Shown: positions 1 through 6,048 of the stretch, piece by piece
How positions within the stretch are numbered: the stretch's first letter is position 1
Layout: each line of letters starts with the position of its first letter
NCBI GenBank assembly: GCA_002342985.1
Contig: DDRC01000034.1
Span: 1,810-9,772 of the forward strand
Origin: Flavobacteriales bacterium UBA2426
Lineage (GTDB): Bacteria; Bacteroidota; Bacteroidia; Flavobacteriales_F; PHOS-HE28
Length of the DNA stretch: 7,963 bases
Direction: 5' to 3'
Notes under the pieces: generated by a model
The model's input: only the letters and a program-made list of their open reading frames with translations
What the model was told of the DNA's origin: nothing
Databases searched by the model: none
Program-made: the position numbers and the translations under genes

Positions 1-1658
1 GTCTCCAGCACGGCCATGTCCACCAGCGGGTCCTTCAGCACGAACTGCGCGCTGGCCGGTCCGGTGCAATCGCCCTTCATCAGCATGCGGTTCATGATGT
101 ACACGCCGTCGCTGCACGTCATGCCCACCTTGTAGTTCACGCTGCGCATGATGTGCGCGGTGAGGCGCGTGGTGGTGGTCTTGCCGTTGGTGCCGGTGAT
201 GGCGATGATGGGGATGCGGCTGGGCGTGCCGGGCGGGAAGAGCATGTCCACCACGGGTTCGGCCACGTTGCGTCCGATGCCTTCGGTGGGCTCCAGGTGC
301 ATGCGGAAGCCGGGCGCAGCGTTCACCTCCAGCACCGCGCCGCCGGTCTCGGTGAGCGGCTGCGTGATGTCGTCGGTCATGATGTCGATGCCGCAGATGT
401 CGAGGTCGATGATGCGCGAGATGCGCTCGGCCATGAAGACGTTGTAGGGGTGCACGATCTCGGTGACATCCGTGGCGGTGCCGCCGGTGCTGAGGTTGGC
501 GGTGGCCTTCAGGTACACCACCTCGTCCTTCGGGGGCACGCTGTCCACCGTCATGCCCAGCTTGGCGAGGATCTTCTCGGTGGCATCGTCGATGTCGATC
601 TGCGTGAGCACCTTCTCATGGCCGAAGCCCCGGCGCGGGTCCTTGTTCACTTCGGCCACCAGCTGCGCGATGGTGCTCCTGCCATCGCCGACCACGCAGG
701 CGGGGGTGCGCTTGGCGGCGGCCACGAACTGGTGGTTGATCACGAGCAGGCGATGGTCGAGGCCGGTGATGTAGCGCTCCACGATCACGCTGCGGCTGAT
801 CTCCTTGGCCTTGGCCAGCGCGGCCACGGCCTCGTCCCACTTCTTGATGCCGATGGTGGCGCCGCGTCCGTGGTTGCCGCCGATGGGCTTGATCACGCAG
901 GGATAGCCCACCACTTCCAAGGCATCCTTCAGCCCTTCCTCGGTGCGCACCACGCGGCCCTTGGGCACGGGGATCTCGTAGCTCTCCAGCAGCTGCTTGG
1001 TCTCCTCCTTGTCGCAGGCGATCTCCACGCCGATGTTGCTGGTGCGGCTGGTGATGGTGGCACGGATGCGTTTCTGATGCACGCCATGCCCCAGCTGCAC
1101 CAGGCTCTGCCCGTTCAGGCGCAGGTAGGGGATGCCGCGGCTCACGGCCTCCTGCACGATGCTGCCGGTGCTGGGGCCCAGGCGGCTCTCCTCGCGCAGC
1201 TCGCGCATGGCCTGGATATCGGCGGCGAGGTCGTATTCCTTCCCTTCGATGAGCGCCTCGGCGATGCGCACGGCGGCCTTGGCGGCGTAGAGGCCCACGG
1301 GCTCCTCGATGTAGCTGAAGACCACGTTGTACACGCCGCGCTCGCTGGTGCTGCGCGTGCGGCCGAAGCCCGTCTCCATGCCGGCCAGGGTCTGGATCTC
1401 CAGCGCGATGTGCTCGATCACGTGGCCCATCCAGGTGCCGCGCTTGATGCGCTCCCAGAAGCCGCCCTCGTGCTCCTCGCTGCAGCGGTGGCTGTAGGTG
1501 CTGGGCAGCAAGGTGGTGATGCGCTCGTAGAAGCCGGGGATCTTGTCGGTGGGCTTCTCCTCCAGGTCCTGGATGTCGAGCCGCATGATGATGAGGTGGT
1601 GGCGGCGGACGGACCAATGGTTGGGGCCACGCATGGCCTTTAGCTCGAGGATGCGCAT
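1..1658 (-). CDS. cphA: Cyanophycin synthetase, N-terminal 552 residues (3' end cut by window edge)
   Basis: Makes cyanophycin in the cytoplasm by alternately adding Asp to the poly-Asp backbone and Arg to its side chains, using ATP. The translation follows the remembered cyanobacterial CphA almost residue for residue. Residues 1-160 form the N domain (RGPNHWSVRR, residues 10-19; HVIEH, residues 79-83). The ATP-grasp domain spans about 190-470, with GVHQKR, IKPIGGNHGRG (256-266) and EVNAAPGFRMH (444-454). The Mur-ligase-like domain begins near 482 with an intact P-loop GTNGKTT (489-495). The frame runs off the left edge at a conserved AVLET, so roughly 320 of about 875 residues are missing. 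Both ATP sites seen here are intact, which favours the Asp/Arg-using CphA1 type over CphA2. The start ATG at 1658 gives the family's usual N-terminus (M-R-I-L). It is divergent from cphB across 178 bases. Identification is very secure; the C-terminus is unseen. Confidence 0.96.
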   Translation of the reverse strand, partial: MRILELKAMRGPNHWSVRRHHLIIMRLDIQDLEEKPTDKIPGFYERITTLLPSTYSHRCSEEHEGGFWERIKRGTWMGHVIEHIALEIQTLAGMETGFGRTRSTSERGVYNVVFSYIEEPVGLYAAKAAVRIAEALIEGKEYDLAADIQAMRELREESRLGPSTGSIVQEAVSRGIPYLRLNGQSLVQLGHGVHQKRIRATITSRTSNIGVEIACDKEETKQLLESYEIPVPKGRVVRTEEGLKDALEVVGYPCVIKPIGGNHGRGATIGIKKWDEAVAALAKAKEISRSVIVERYITGLDHRLLVINHQFVAAAKRTPACVVGDGRSTIAQLVAEVNKDPRRGFGHEKVLTQIDIDDATEKILAKLGMTVDSVPPKDEVVYLKATANLSTGGTATDVTEIVHPYNVFMAERISRIIDLDICGIDIMTDDITQPLTETGGAVLEVNAAPGFRMHLEPTEGIGRNVAEPVVDMLFPPGTPSRIPIIAITGTNGKTTTTRLTAHIMRSVNYKVGMTCSDGVYIMNRMLMKGDCTGPASAQFVLKDPLVDMAVLE

Positions 1659-1690
1659 AGGTTAAGGTGCTTGACCGGAGTTGGGGGTTG

Positions 1691-1731
1691 CCGGTTGCAG
1701 ACCGGGGTAAGCCGGGCTCAGCAACCGAGCC
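1691..1731 (-). repeat. Nested, competing inverted repeats in the likely cphA leader
   Basis: Three pairings can be read here. CCGGT (1691-1695) pairs with ACCGG (1701-1705) around a five-base loop. GGCTC (1715-1719) pairs with GAGCC (1727-1731) around a seven-base loop. CGGTTGC (1692-1698) pairs with GCAACCG (1721-1727). The third pairing uses bases from both smaller hairpins, so it excludes them. If cphA is transcribed from the TATATTGG element, its RNA would start near 1730, and the outermost hairpin may be only partly included. The repeats could equally be protein-binding sites on DNA, or chance in GC-rich sequence. Confidence 0.35.
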
Positions 1732-1769
1732 GGACCAATATAGCAAGGTCCCTTGTTCATAGTTCGGCC

Positions 1770-1786
1770 ACCCGTGACTCACGGGT
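1770..1786. promoter_or_regulatory. Palindromic operator-like site between cphA and cphB
   Basis: ACCCGTGA-C-TCACGGGT is a perfect inverted repeat with eight-base arms around a single central base. The centre (1778) lies 23 bases upstream of the presumed cphB -7 element and about 36 bases upstream of the presumed cphA -7 element on the other strand. It therefore covers the -33 region of cphB and lies just upstream of the cphA promoter. That is a typical position for a dimeric regulator acting on both genes. The palindrome is seen directly; the regulator and its signal are unknown. It could also form a hairpin with a six-base stem and five-base loop if transcribed. Confidence 0.5.
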
Positions 1787-1836
1787 TTCGGCAGGCCTTC
1801 TACATTGGCGGCCTGGGGCGGGGGAAATCCAACTGC

Positions 1837-2706
1837 ATGACACCCAAGGGAAAGCTCATCGCCATCGGCGGCAACGAGGACAAGGGCCAGGAACCGGAGG
1901 GCGGCCACAACACCAAGGTCTACACCCACAGCTTCATCGAGGAGGGCATCCTGCGGCGCGTGGTGGACGAGATCGGGGGGCCGCAGAAGCGCATCGCGGT
2001 GATCACCAGCGCCAGCAGCATCCCGGAGGAAGTGGGCGAGAACTACATCGCCGCCTTCGGCCGGCTGGGCGCCACCAACATCGATGTGCTCGACATCCGG
2101 GAGCGCAGCGATGTGAAGCCCGACATGATCAAGCGGCTGGCCAAGGCCGATGGCGTGATGATGAGCGGCGGCAACCAGCTGCGCCTCACCACCATCTTCG
2201 GCGGCACGGCCTTCCTGCGGCTCATGCAGCGCCGCTACCACGAGGAGGCGGGCTTCGTGATCGCCGGCACCAGCGCGGGCGCCATGTGCATGAGCAGCAC
2301 CATGATCTACCAGGGCCACAGCAGCAGCGGCCTCATCAAGGGCGGGGTGAAGATGACCACCGGGGCGGCCCTCATCCACGACGTGATCATCGACAGCCAT
2401 TTCGTGGAGCGCGGCCGTTTCAGCCGCCTCACGCAGGCGGTGGCCGCCAACCCCTCGGCCATCGGCATCGGCCTGGGCGAGGACACCGGCGTGGTGATCA
2501 CCGGCGCCGACATGCTGGAGACCGTCGGCAGCGGCCAGGTGATGATCTTCGATGGCCACGACATCACCTACAGCGACTACGCCGACGTGGGCGAGGGCGA
2601 GCCCTTCAGCATCGAGGGCATGAAGGTGCACATCATCAGCAAGGGCTATTGCTACAGCGTGAAGCGCCGGCAGTTCACCGGCGTGCGGGTGGGCCTGAAA
2701 GGGTGA
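1837..2706 (+). CDS. cphB: Cyanophycinase (intracellular, peptidase family S51)
   Basis: An exo-acting serine peptidase (EC 3.4.15.6 activity) that releases beta-Asp-Arg dipeptides from cyanophycin. The 289-residue product has the family's usual length and opens with KGKLIAIGGNEDKG. The nucleophile elbow GTSAGA places Ser at 146, HFVERGR places His at 188, and GLGEDTG places Glu at 215. All three lie 14 residues beyond the Ser132/His174/Glu201 triad I recall for the Synechocystis enzyme, so spacing is conserved. SGGNQLRL (110-117) corresponds to the substrate-pocket GGxQ segment. There is no signal peptide, so it acts in the cytoplasm on granules, unlike secreted extracellular cyanophycinases. 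The ATG at 1837 was chosen because the family N-terminus begins there; an in-frame ATG at 1753 would add 28 unconserved residues across the palindrome. It is divergent from cphA, which strongly supports the function. Confidence 0.96.
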   Translation: MTPKGKLIAIGGNEDKGQEPEGGHNTKVYTHSFIEEGILRRVVDEIGGPQKRIAVITSASSIPEEVGENYIAAFGRLGATNIDVLDIRERSDVKPDMIKRLAKADGVMMSGGNQLRLTTIFGGTAFLRLMQRRYHEEAGFVIAGTSAGAMCMSSTMIYQGHSSSGLIKGGVKMTTGAALIHDVIIDSHFVERGRFSRLTQAVAANPSAIGIGLGEDTGVVITGADMLETVGSGQVMIFDGHDITYSDYADVGEGEPFSIEGMKVHIISKGYCYSVKRRQFTGVRVGLKG

Positions 2707-2756
2707 GGCGAGGGATGTCCGTGAGGCCCCGTCGCCCTGGAGTCCTTTCGGAGCCA

Positions 2757-2774
2757 TGGGTCGTGCGGGACCCA
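2757..2774. repeat. Small stem-loop downstream of cphB
   Basis: TGGGTC (2757-2762) and GACCCA (2769-2774) form a perfect six-base inverted repeat around a six-base loop, 51 bases past the cphB stop codon. No T-run follows it, so it is not a classical intrinsic terminator. It could stabilise the 3' end of the cphB transcript, or be chance. Confidence 0.25.
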
Positions 2775-2791
2775 GACCGGATCCATACCGA

Positions 2792-2820
2792 TGCTCAGCG
2801 CCTTACAGCTTGCCTGAGCA
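2792..2820. repeat. Inverted repeat between cphB and the next gene
   Basis: TGCTCAG (2792-2798) and CTGAGCA (2814-2820) are perfect seven-base arms separated by 15 bases. A run of seven A (2829-2835) follows nearby on the plus strand, so there is no U-tract for termination of cphB. The site may be an operator or mRNA stem ahead of the 2882 gene. The rest of the 175-base gap (2707-2881) shows nothing else I can support. Confidence 0.25.
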
Positions 2821-2881
2821 CGGCCGTGAAAAAAACTGAACAGCCGCGCCTGCGTGACCGAACGGGCCTTCTTTCGCGGGC

Positions 2882-3754
2882 ATGCTCGTTCGATGTTCCG
2901 CTTGCGCCGGGGTGCTGGCCGCGCTCAGCGCATACGCGCAGGATCCGGTGGTCCCGGATGGCGACGCGCTCGACAGCCTCTACATCAGCGAAGTGGAGGA
3001 CGCGCCGGGGAAGCCCAAGCTGCTGCACGCCGAGCCGCTCTTCATCGACCTGATCCGCGACCTGGGCGCGCGCAAGGGCGAGCGCGAATGGAATGCGGGC
3101 CTGGGACTCACGGACAACCTGGGCTACGACACCTACCAGATGCTGGTGGAGTACGAATTCGCGCCGGTGGACCGCCTGGGCCTTGAGATCGAGGTGCCCG
3201 TTACGCTGTACGCGCCGCAGCGCACCGGCCGGGAGGCGCCCCGCCCGCCCGACCGCGTGGAGAGCCTGAAGCTGGCGGCGCAGTGGACCTTCCTCGTGGC
3301 GGAGCGGGCCAAGGCCTCGATAGCCCTCGGGTACATCAACGAACTGGTGCTGCCCGACCTCGGCGACCGGCGCGCCGACCTCATCACCGGCAACATCTTC
3401 AACCCCTTCGTGGCAGCCGCCAAGCGCTGGGGCGACAACCTCCACACCTTGGTGTACACCGGGCCGCACATCATGCAGGACCGCAAGGCCCATCGCCCCC
3501 ACATCCGGTACGACATCAACACCAGCCTGCACTACATGATCACGGGCACGCGCAACTTCGTGGGCGTGGAGCTCAACAAGAGCGTGGAGGAGGGCGACTT
3601 CGACATGACGATACGCCCGCAGATGCGCGTGGGCATCGCGGACAACCTGCTCGTGGGCATCGTCACCGGCATCCCCGTAGAACGCGAGAACCAGCGCTTC
3701 AGCACCTTCGTACGCCTGATCTGGGAGCCGGGGCACCGCCACGGCACGCACTGA
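2882..3754 (+). CDS. HAEPLYID-family secreted protein, function unknown (probable outer-membrane or periplasmic)
   Basis: A 290-residue protein with a probable signal peptide: hydrophobic residues 8-19 end in A-Y-A before Gln20, a good signal peptidase I site. The segment HAEPLFID (49-56), followed by LIRDLGARKGEREWN, matches what I recall as the diagnostic motif of the HAEPLYID family found in Bacteroidota, whose role is unknown. The rest alternates short hydrophobic and polar stretches with paired aromatics, as in an outer-membrane beta-barrel (for example 88-112 and 235-283). The barrel idea is inference. ATG 2882 is the only ATG after an in-frame stop at 2855-2857. It follows cphB by 175 bases on the same strand, so co-transcription is uncertain. 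No enzyme motif was recognised. Confidence 0.8.
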   Translation: MLVRCSACAGVLAALSAYAQDPVVPDGDALDSLYISEVEDAPGKPKLLHAEPLFIDLIRDLGARKGEREWNAGLGLTDNLGYDTYQMLVEYEFAPVDRLGLEIEVPVTLYAPQRTGREAPRPPDRVESLKLAAQWTFLVAERAKASIALGYINELVLPDLGDRRADLITGNIFNPFVAAAKRWGDNLHTLVYTGPHIMQDRKAHRPHIRYDINTSLHYMITGTRNFVGVELNKSVEEGDFDMTIRPQMRVGIADNLLVGIVTGIPVERENQRFSTFVRLIWEPGHRHGTH

Positions 3755-3781
3755 GTGCGCCCAGGGCACCGGCTGCCCGGC

Positions 3782-3789
3782 TACCTTTC
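3782..3789 (+). promoter_or_regulatory. Possible -7 promoter element for the serine hydrolase
   Basis: TACCTTTC matches the Bacteroidota -7 consensus TAnnTTTG at five of six fixed positions. It ends 15 bases before the ATG at 3805, implying a very short leader. No matching -33 TTG is visible at 19-21 bases upstream. The call rests on its similarity to the better element at 4927. Confidence 0.35.
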
Positions 3790-3804
3790 ACCACCGGTCC
3801 TCGC

Positions 3805-4908
3805 ATGCGCTACGCCCTGCTGCTCCCCCTGGCCCTGCTCCTCTCCGGCTGCACCATCGGCCGCTTCTTCGTCTGGAACTTCGCCGATATCCGCGACCAC
3901 CGGAAATTCCCGTCGCGGCCCCTGGCCGCTGCGGCTGAGCCGTTCCGCTATGCGGCAGCGCCGCAGGAGAAGGCACCGCGGTACAAGGTGGAGGACGGCA
4001 AGGAGATCCCCTTCGACACCTGGCTGAAGGACCACCGCACCGTGGCCTTCCTTGTGATCCGACGCGACACCATCGTGTACGAGCGCTACTTCAAGGGCTA
4101 CGACACCGCGCAGGTGCACCCCTCCTTCTCCATGGCCAAGAGCGTGGTGAGCATGCTCATCGGCACGGCCATCGCCGACGGCTACATCCGCGATGTGCAG
4201 CAGCCGGTCACCGAATTCATCCCCGAGCTGAAGGCGCACGGCTTCGACAAGGTCACCATCGAGCACGTGCTGCAGATGACCAGCGGCATCGACTTCACCG
4301 AGAGCTACGTGAACCCCTTCGGCACCGTGGCCAAGTTCTACTACGGCCGCGACCTCACGAAGTACACCCTGAAGCTGAAGCTGAAGCGCGAGCCGGGCAC
4401 GAAGTGGGAGTATGTGAGCGGCGACACGCAGCTGCTCGGCCTGCTGCTCACGCGCGCCCTGCGCATGAAGGGCGATGAGCGTACGCTCACCCACTACCTC
4501 AGCGACCGGCTGTGGACGCCGCTGGGCATGGAGTACGCAAGCTCCTGGAGCATCGATCGGAGGAAGGATGGCATCGAGAAGGCCTTCTGCTGCATCAATG
4601 CCCCGGCCCGCGACTTCGCGAAGCTCGGCTCGCTCTACCTGAAGAAGGGCCAGTGGCGCGGGGAGCAGCTCGTGCCGCGCGACTGGGTGGAAACGAGCAT
4701 CAAGCCGAGCAGGGAGCAAGGCGGCGCGGGCTTCTACCGCTACCAATGGTGGCTGCCCTCGGCGGAGGGCGACTTCTGCGCGGAGGGGATCCTGGGCCAG
4801 TACGTATACGTGGACCCGCAGCGCGAGCTGGTGATGGTGCGCCTGGGCAGCGGCAATGCGGGCCTCGATTGGACGCAGGTGTTCCGGTCCATGGCGCCCG
4901 CCTACTGA
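3805..4908 (+). CDS. Lipoprotein serine hydrolase, beta-lactamase/NylB (class C-like) fold
   Basis: A 367-residue penicillin-recognising-fold hydrolase. Residues 3-16 end in a lipobox LLSGC, so Cys16 should be lipidated after signal peptidase II cleavage and the enzyme anchored in the envelope. The catalytic S-x-x-K is SMAK (Ser109 to Lys112), followed by SVVSMLIGTAIADGYI. The second motif is Tyr203-Val-Ser205 in WEYVSGDTQLLG. Near the C-terminus GQYVYVDP takes the place of the K-T-G box, as in esterases, DD-peptidase-like enzymes and 6-aminohexanoate-dimer hydrolases rather than true beta-lactamases. Substrate cannot be read from sequence: amide, ester or D-peptide bonds are all possible. 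ATG 3805 is chosen because it begins the lipoprotein signal; the same frame stays open upstream to 3283 only as a shadow of the preceding gene. It starts 50 bases after that gene. Confidence 0.88.
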   Translation: MRYALLLPLALLLSGCTIGRFFVWNFADIRDHRKFPSRPLAAAAEPFRYAAAPQEKAPRYKVEDGKEIPFDTWLKDHRTVAFLVIRRDTIVYERYFKGYDTAQVHPSFSMAKSVVSMLIGTAIADGYIRDVQQPVTEFIPELKAHGFDKVTIEHVLQMTSGIDFTESYVNPFGTVAKFYYGRDLTKYTLKLKLKREPGTKWEYVSGDTQLLGLLLTRALRMKGDERTLTHYLSDRLWTPLGMEYASSWSIDRRKDGIEKAFCCINAPARDFAKLGSLYLKKGQWRGEQLVPRDWVETSIKPSREQGGAGFYRYQWWLPSAEGDFCAEGILGQYVYVDPQRELVMVRLGSGNAGLDWTQVFRSMAPAY

Positions 4909-4926
4909 TACCGGGGCCTGCCGGGG

Positions 4927-4934
4927 TACCTTTG
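4927..4934 (+). promoter_or_regulatory. Probable -7 promoter element for the DUF3817 gene
   Basis: TACCTTTG is an exact match to the Bacteroidota -7 consensus TAnnTTTG. A CTG at 4905-4907, a one-base variant of the -33 TTG, lies 19 bases upstream, the expected spacing. Only six bases separate the element from the ATG at 4941. Transcription would start at or within a few bases of the start codon, giving a leaderless or nearly leaderless mRNA. Confidence 0.55.
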
Positions 4935-4940
4935 CACCCC

Positions 4941-5228
4941 ATGAACGACGAGCCGACCATCCGCCGCTTCCGCACCGTGGCCCTCGCCGAGGGCATCAGC
5001 TTCCTGCTCCTGCTCTTCATCGCCATGCCCTTGAAGTACATAGCGGGCATGCCGCTGGCGGTGAAGTACGTGGGCTGGGCGCATGGCGTGCTCTTCGTGG
5101 GCTACTGGGTGGCGGCCGTACCGCTCTTCACCAAACTGAAGTGGGATGCCGAGCGCGTGGTCGGCCTGGGCCTGGCCTCCGTGCTCCCCTTCGGCACCTT
5201 CGTGCTGGAGCGCAAGTGGCTCCGGTGA
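4941..5228 (+). CDS. DUF3817 family small membrane protein
   Basis: A 95-residue protein with three hydrophobic spans (about 13-32, 45-64 and 72-90). The pattern is typical of DUF3817: R-x-x-A-x-A-E-G-I-S at 11-20, MPLKY at 29-33, GWAHG at 45-49, then a lysine-rich bend (64-68) and LPFGTFVLER (82-91). The family is widespread and found as a stand-alone inner-membrane protein; its function is not established. The ATG follows an exact -7 promoter box by six bases and the upstream stop by 32 bases, so the gene probably has its own promoter. Family assignment is fairly secure; role unknown. Confidence 0.85.
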   Translation: MNDEPTIRRFRTVALAEGISFLLLLFIAMPLKYIAGMPLAVKYVGWAHGVLFVGYWVAAVPLFTKLKWDAERVVGLGLASVLPFGTFVLERKWLR

Positions 5229-5247
5229 GGAACCGGCGCAGGCGCTC

Positions 5248-5261
5248 CTGACGGCCGTCAG
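5248..5261. promoter_or_regulatory. Perfect palindrome upstream of the ytxH-like gene
   Basis: CTGACGGCCGTCAG is a perfect 14-base palindrome lying 45 bases before the start codon at 5307. It ends 21 bases upstream of a weak -7-like element (TATCTTCA, 5283-5290), so it covers the place where a -33 element would be. It lies 19 bases past the DUF3817 stop codon, and no T-run follows, so an operator is more likely than a terminator. The palindrome is seen directly; regulation is inferred. Confidence 0.42.
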
Positions 5262-5306
5262 TCGCCGCTCGACGGAGGGCCCTATCTTCACGTCAAATCA
5301 ATCACC

Positions 5307-5678
5307 ATGGACCATCAACGTGGATCGGGGCTGCTGGCCTTCCTGGGAGGCGCGGCCGTAGGTGCTGTCGTGGGGCTTCTCCTGGCCCCGCGCAGCGGCA
5401 AGGAAACGCGCGAACGGATCATGAAGCGCGCCGAGGATGCACGCGACGACCTGGACGAGCTGATCGACAAGGCCCGTGAGGAATGGGACAAGGCGCGCGG
5501 GCGCGCCGCCAGTACCGCCACCCTGACCAAGGAGGAGGTGAACGACCTCATCCGCTTCCTCTTCGAGGAGGGCAAGGACCTGGCCGGGCGCATCCGCGAT
5601 GACGTGAAGACCTCGACAGACGCCACGGCCGAGCGCGTGCGCCATGCGGCCGATCACATCCGGCATGGGGCCAACTGA
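5307..5678 (+). CDS. YtxH-domain membrane-anchored stress protein
   Basis: A 123-residue protein with one N-terminal membrane span (about 7-27, rich in Gly/Ala) followed at once by LLAPRSGKETR (25-35), the hallmark of YtxH-domain proteins. The remainder (33-120) is a highly charged amphipathic helix region, probably coiled coil, with repeated Asp/Glu-Lys/Arg heptad-like spacing. Family members are general stress proteins in firmicutes and common in Bacteroidota; a scaffold or membrane-tether role is likely but unproven. It heads a three-gene cluster: its last 14 bases overlap the next gene. A perfect palindrome lies 45 bases upstream. The architecture resembles enterobacterial YqjD (a membrane-anchored, ribosome-binding stationary-phase protein), although there the anchor is C-terminal. 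Confidence 0.9.
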   Translation: MDHQRGSGLLAFLGGAAVGAVVGLLLAPRSGKETRERIMKRAEDARDDLDELIDKAREEWDKARGRAASTATLTKEEVNDLIRFLFEEGKDLAGRIRDDVKTSTDATAERVRHAADHIRHGAN

Positions 5679-6048
5679 GCGACCTGACGGAACGGGGCCT
5701 GACGCCGGGCCGGCGGAGTTCTTCGAGGACGTAGCCGGCACCGTGATCGCCATGGTGCGGGCCGAAGGCACGCGCGTGCGCCTGGTGGTATCGCGCAAGG
5801 CCGGCGCTTTCGCGGCCAGGGCGCTCCTGGTGCTGGTCGCTTTCTTCCTCATCACCATCACGGCGGCCTTCCTGTGCCTGGCCTGGGGCCTCTGGCTCGG
5901 CCAGCTGCTGCAGGATCCGGCCTTGGGCATGCTCATCGCCGGGGGCTCCTTCCTGCTGCTGCTCCTTCTGTTCTACCTGCTGTGGCGATGGGTGCTGCGC
6001 GACCGCATCATCCTCGCCGTGGTGAACGCCGCGAACGACCATGGCTGA
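5665..6048 (+). CDS. Holin-X / YqjE-like membrane protein
   Basis: A 127-residue protein with a soluble N-terminus (1-48) containing FFEDVAGTVIAMVRAEGTRVRL. Two long hydrophobic spans follow (about 53-78 and 86-108), then a basic WRWVLRDRII segment. This matches the putative Holin-X/YqjE membrane family (PF07332 type). Despite the holin label, such proteins are usually chromosomal and not phage-derived, and no phage genes are nearby. The start at 5665 overlaps the end of the ytxH-like gene by 14 bases, implying translational coupling. An ATG at 5644 in the same frame would lengthen the overlap to 35 bases and add seven residues. Its end overlaps the next gene by eight bases. Function unknown; an envelope stress role is inferred from the cluster. 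Confidence 0.75.
   Translation: MGPTERPDGTGPDAGPAEFFEDVAGTVIAMVRAEGTRVRLVVSRKAGAFAARALLVLVAFFLITITAAFLCLAWGLWLGQLLQDPALGMLIAGGSFLLLLLLFYLLWRWVLRDRIILAVVNAANDHG

Larger units (their letters stand above)
1659..1836. promoter_or_regulatory. Divergent cphA-cphB control region
   Basis: This 178-base gap separates the two divergent cyanophycin genes and contains no credible gene. Each side has an element matching five of the six fixed positions of the Bacteroidota -7 box TAnnTTTG. TATATTGG reads on the minus strand (1742 to 1735), 76 bases before cphA. TACATTGG reads on the plus strand (1801-1808), 28 bases before cphB. I could not find a convincing -33 TTG at the usual spacing for either. Between them sits a 17-base palindrome (1770-1786), and the cphA-proximal half holds nested inverted repeats. 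Shared regulation of synthesis and breakdown is inferred from this layout; the promoter calls are pattern matches only. Confidence 0.5.

Noticed and set aside
153..1643. Long plus-strand open frame of 496 codons
   Set aside because: It is antisense to cphA, with His/Gly/Ala/Val-rich low-complexity translation and no family resemblance; a shadow caused by high GC codon usage.
1776..1782. TGACTCA core resembling a eukaryotic AP-1/Gcn4 site
   Set aside because: Merely the centre of the bacterial palindrome; bZIP factors of this type are not expected here.
616..2757. Long minus-strand open frame of 713 codons
   Set aside because: It spans the cphA start, the intergenic region and the whole of cphB in the wrong frames; the translation is Arg/His/Pro-rich nonsense.
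2795..3769. Minus-strand open frame of 324 codons
   Set aside because: Antisense shadow of the HAEPLYID-like gene, which has a signal peptide and family motif.
3283..3804. Upstream extension of the serine hydrolase frame
   Set aside because: Reads through the preceding gene in another frame and would bury the lipoprotein signal that starts at 3805.
3781..4746. Minus-strand open frame of 321 codons
   Set aside because: Antisense shadow of the serine hydrolase gene with low-complexity translation.
5665..6048. Holin-like gene as evidence of a prophage
   Set aside because: No lysin, structural, integrase or attachment sequences nearby; Holin-X/YqjE proteins are ordinarily chromosomal.
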